The notes under the pieces are model-generated. The model searched no databases. It was not told the DNA's origin and saw nothing but the letters and a program-made list of their open reading frames with translations. Below are positions 63,357-64,000 of a DNA stretch of 64,000 bases, piece by piece (within the stretch, counting starts at the first letter, position 1; the number at the start of each line of letters is the position of its first letter). Both the position numbers and the translations under genes were made by a program. This stretch comes from Chionis minor (taxonomy: Eukaryota > Chordata > Aves > Charadriiformes > Chionididae): contig VZSF01002918.1 of the NCBI GenBank assembly GCA_013398295.1, forward strand, positions 682,001 through 746,000. The letters are read 5' to 3'.

Positions 63357-63795
63357 AAGAATCAGGGAACATCTGAGGTTGGAAGGGACCCTGATAGATC
63401 ACCTGGTCCAACCTTTTGTGGAAAAGGGAGCCTAGATGTGATTATCTAATGCCTTAAATCCTCCAGTCTCCTTAAGTCATGTCTTAAGAACCTCCAGTGA
63501 TGGCACTCTGCCATGTCCCTGGGAAAGTTGTTCCAGTGACCAGTTGTTCTCACAGTAAAAAAAATTCTTTCTTGTATGAGGATGAAACCTCTCCCAGTGC
63601 ACCTTGTACATGTTGTCCATTGTCCTGTCCATGTGTGTCCTTGTGACGAGAGACCCTCTGTCCCCATTGTAGCTGCCCTTTAAGTGCTGGAAAACTATGA
63701 CATGTTCCTGCTGAGCCTTCTCTGCAGGGTGAAATTGTGAATCATGGGGACCAGAACCAGACATAGCACTCCAGGTGCTGAGTAAAGGGGTCAAC
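63357..63795 (-). mobile_element. CR1 LINE fragment (3' end), older copy
   Basis: AGAATCAGGGAACATCTGAGGTTGGAAGGGACC and GATCACCTGGTCCAACC-type blocks mark the reverse complement of a CR1 3' end. It continues through TTGTTCCAGTGACC and CCATTGTCCTGTCC to CATAGCACTCCAGGTG near 63780. The terminal motif is degraded and internal mismatches are more numerous than in the other two copies, so it is older or from another subfamily. Two overlapping minus-strand open frames (63446-63667, 63477-63794) lie inside it and are not genes. Confidence 0.9.
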
Positions 63796-64000
63796 TGGCT
63801 ATATTATCATTGTTGACTTTCTGAAGGAGATTGTGGTGTTGTAATGTTTCTCTGGTGAGAGGTGATAAATGTACTTATAATTACCTGTTATGAGAAAAGG
63901 GTTTGTAACCTTAGTTCTAAACATAAGTTTGTCTAATTTGGTTTCTAAAACCAGGACTATTTTCAGTTATGAAATACATATTAATTCTGCAGTGTAACTG
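63796..64000. other. Short unique stretch to window end
   Basis: Nothing recognisable. Confidence 0.5.

Noticed and set aside
1..64000. tRNA, rRNA, snRNA or CRISPR loci
   Set aside because: I looked for characteristic conserved boxes and regularly spaced repeats by eye and found none. A covariance-model search was not possible here.

Overview
The window looks like nuclear DNA from a bird. The clearest sign is three CR1-type non-LTR retrotransposon tails. Two keep the AT-C-rich 8-bp 3' terminal motif and the usual 'TTGGAAGGGACC / TCTAGTCCAAC' block on the minus strand or its complement, and the third is more diverged. There are also avian-type endogenous retrovirus (ERV) pieces. The rest is AT-rich, low in CpG and full of homopolymer and microsatellite tracts. 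It contains no bacterial-style genes, operons, CRISPR arrays, tRNAs or rRNAs. Most long open frames are chance frames or lie inside repeats. I read the window as intergenic DNA or very large introns.

Layout. 1-6.8 kb: unique AT-rich sequence with a few exon-like pieces of uncertain status. 6.81-about 10.4 kb (perhaps to 10.8): a 5'-truncated ERV on the minus strand, made of a 3' LTR, an env relic and a pol (RT/RNase H) relic. A perfect 265-bp direct duplication around a single N inside it is probably an assembly error. 10.8-19.1 kb: unique sequence. 19.3-19.9 kb: a decayed coding relic in one frame, then a purine-rich run and an LTR-start-like sequence, possibly a second ERV fragment. 23.26-23.6 kb: CR1 (minus), followed by a GC-rich island to 24.2 kb. 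24.2-44.3 kb: unique sequence with small tandem repeats, hairpins and possible exons. 44.28-44.89 kb: a probable solo LTR (minus). 47.9 kb: a possible LTR start. 48.63-48.71 kb: a 77-N gap beside poly-T. 52.78-53.21 kb: CR1 (plus). 57.75-57.86 kb: 112 nt of pure G/T. 58.86-58.93 kb: the best candidate terminal coding exon (minus), beside an AT-rich stretch that could be its 3' UTR. 63.36-63.8 kb: an older CR1 (minus).

No complete gene can be assembled from the sequence alone, so the genes cannot be said to work together. Exon candidates have low confidence because pseudo-exons with good splice sites greatly outnumber real exons in DNA like this. I found no convincing new biological system. 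The items most worth checking are the minus-strand terminal exon at 58.9 kb, the decayed relic at 19.3-19.9 kb, the ERV architecture with its apparent missing integrase and LTR splice donor, the GC-rich island at 23.6-24.2 kb, and the duplication at 9.5-10.0 kb.
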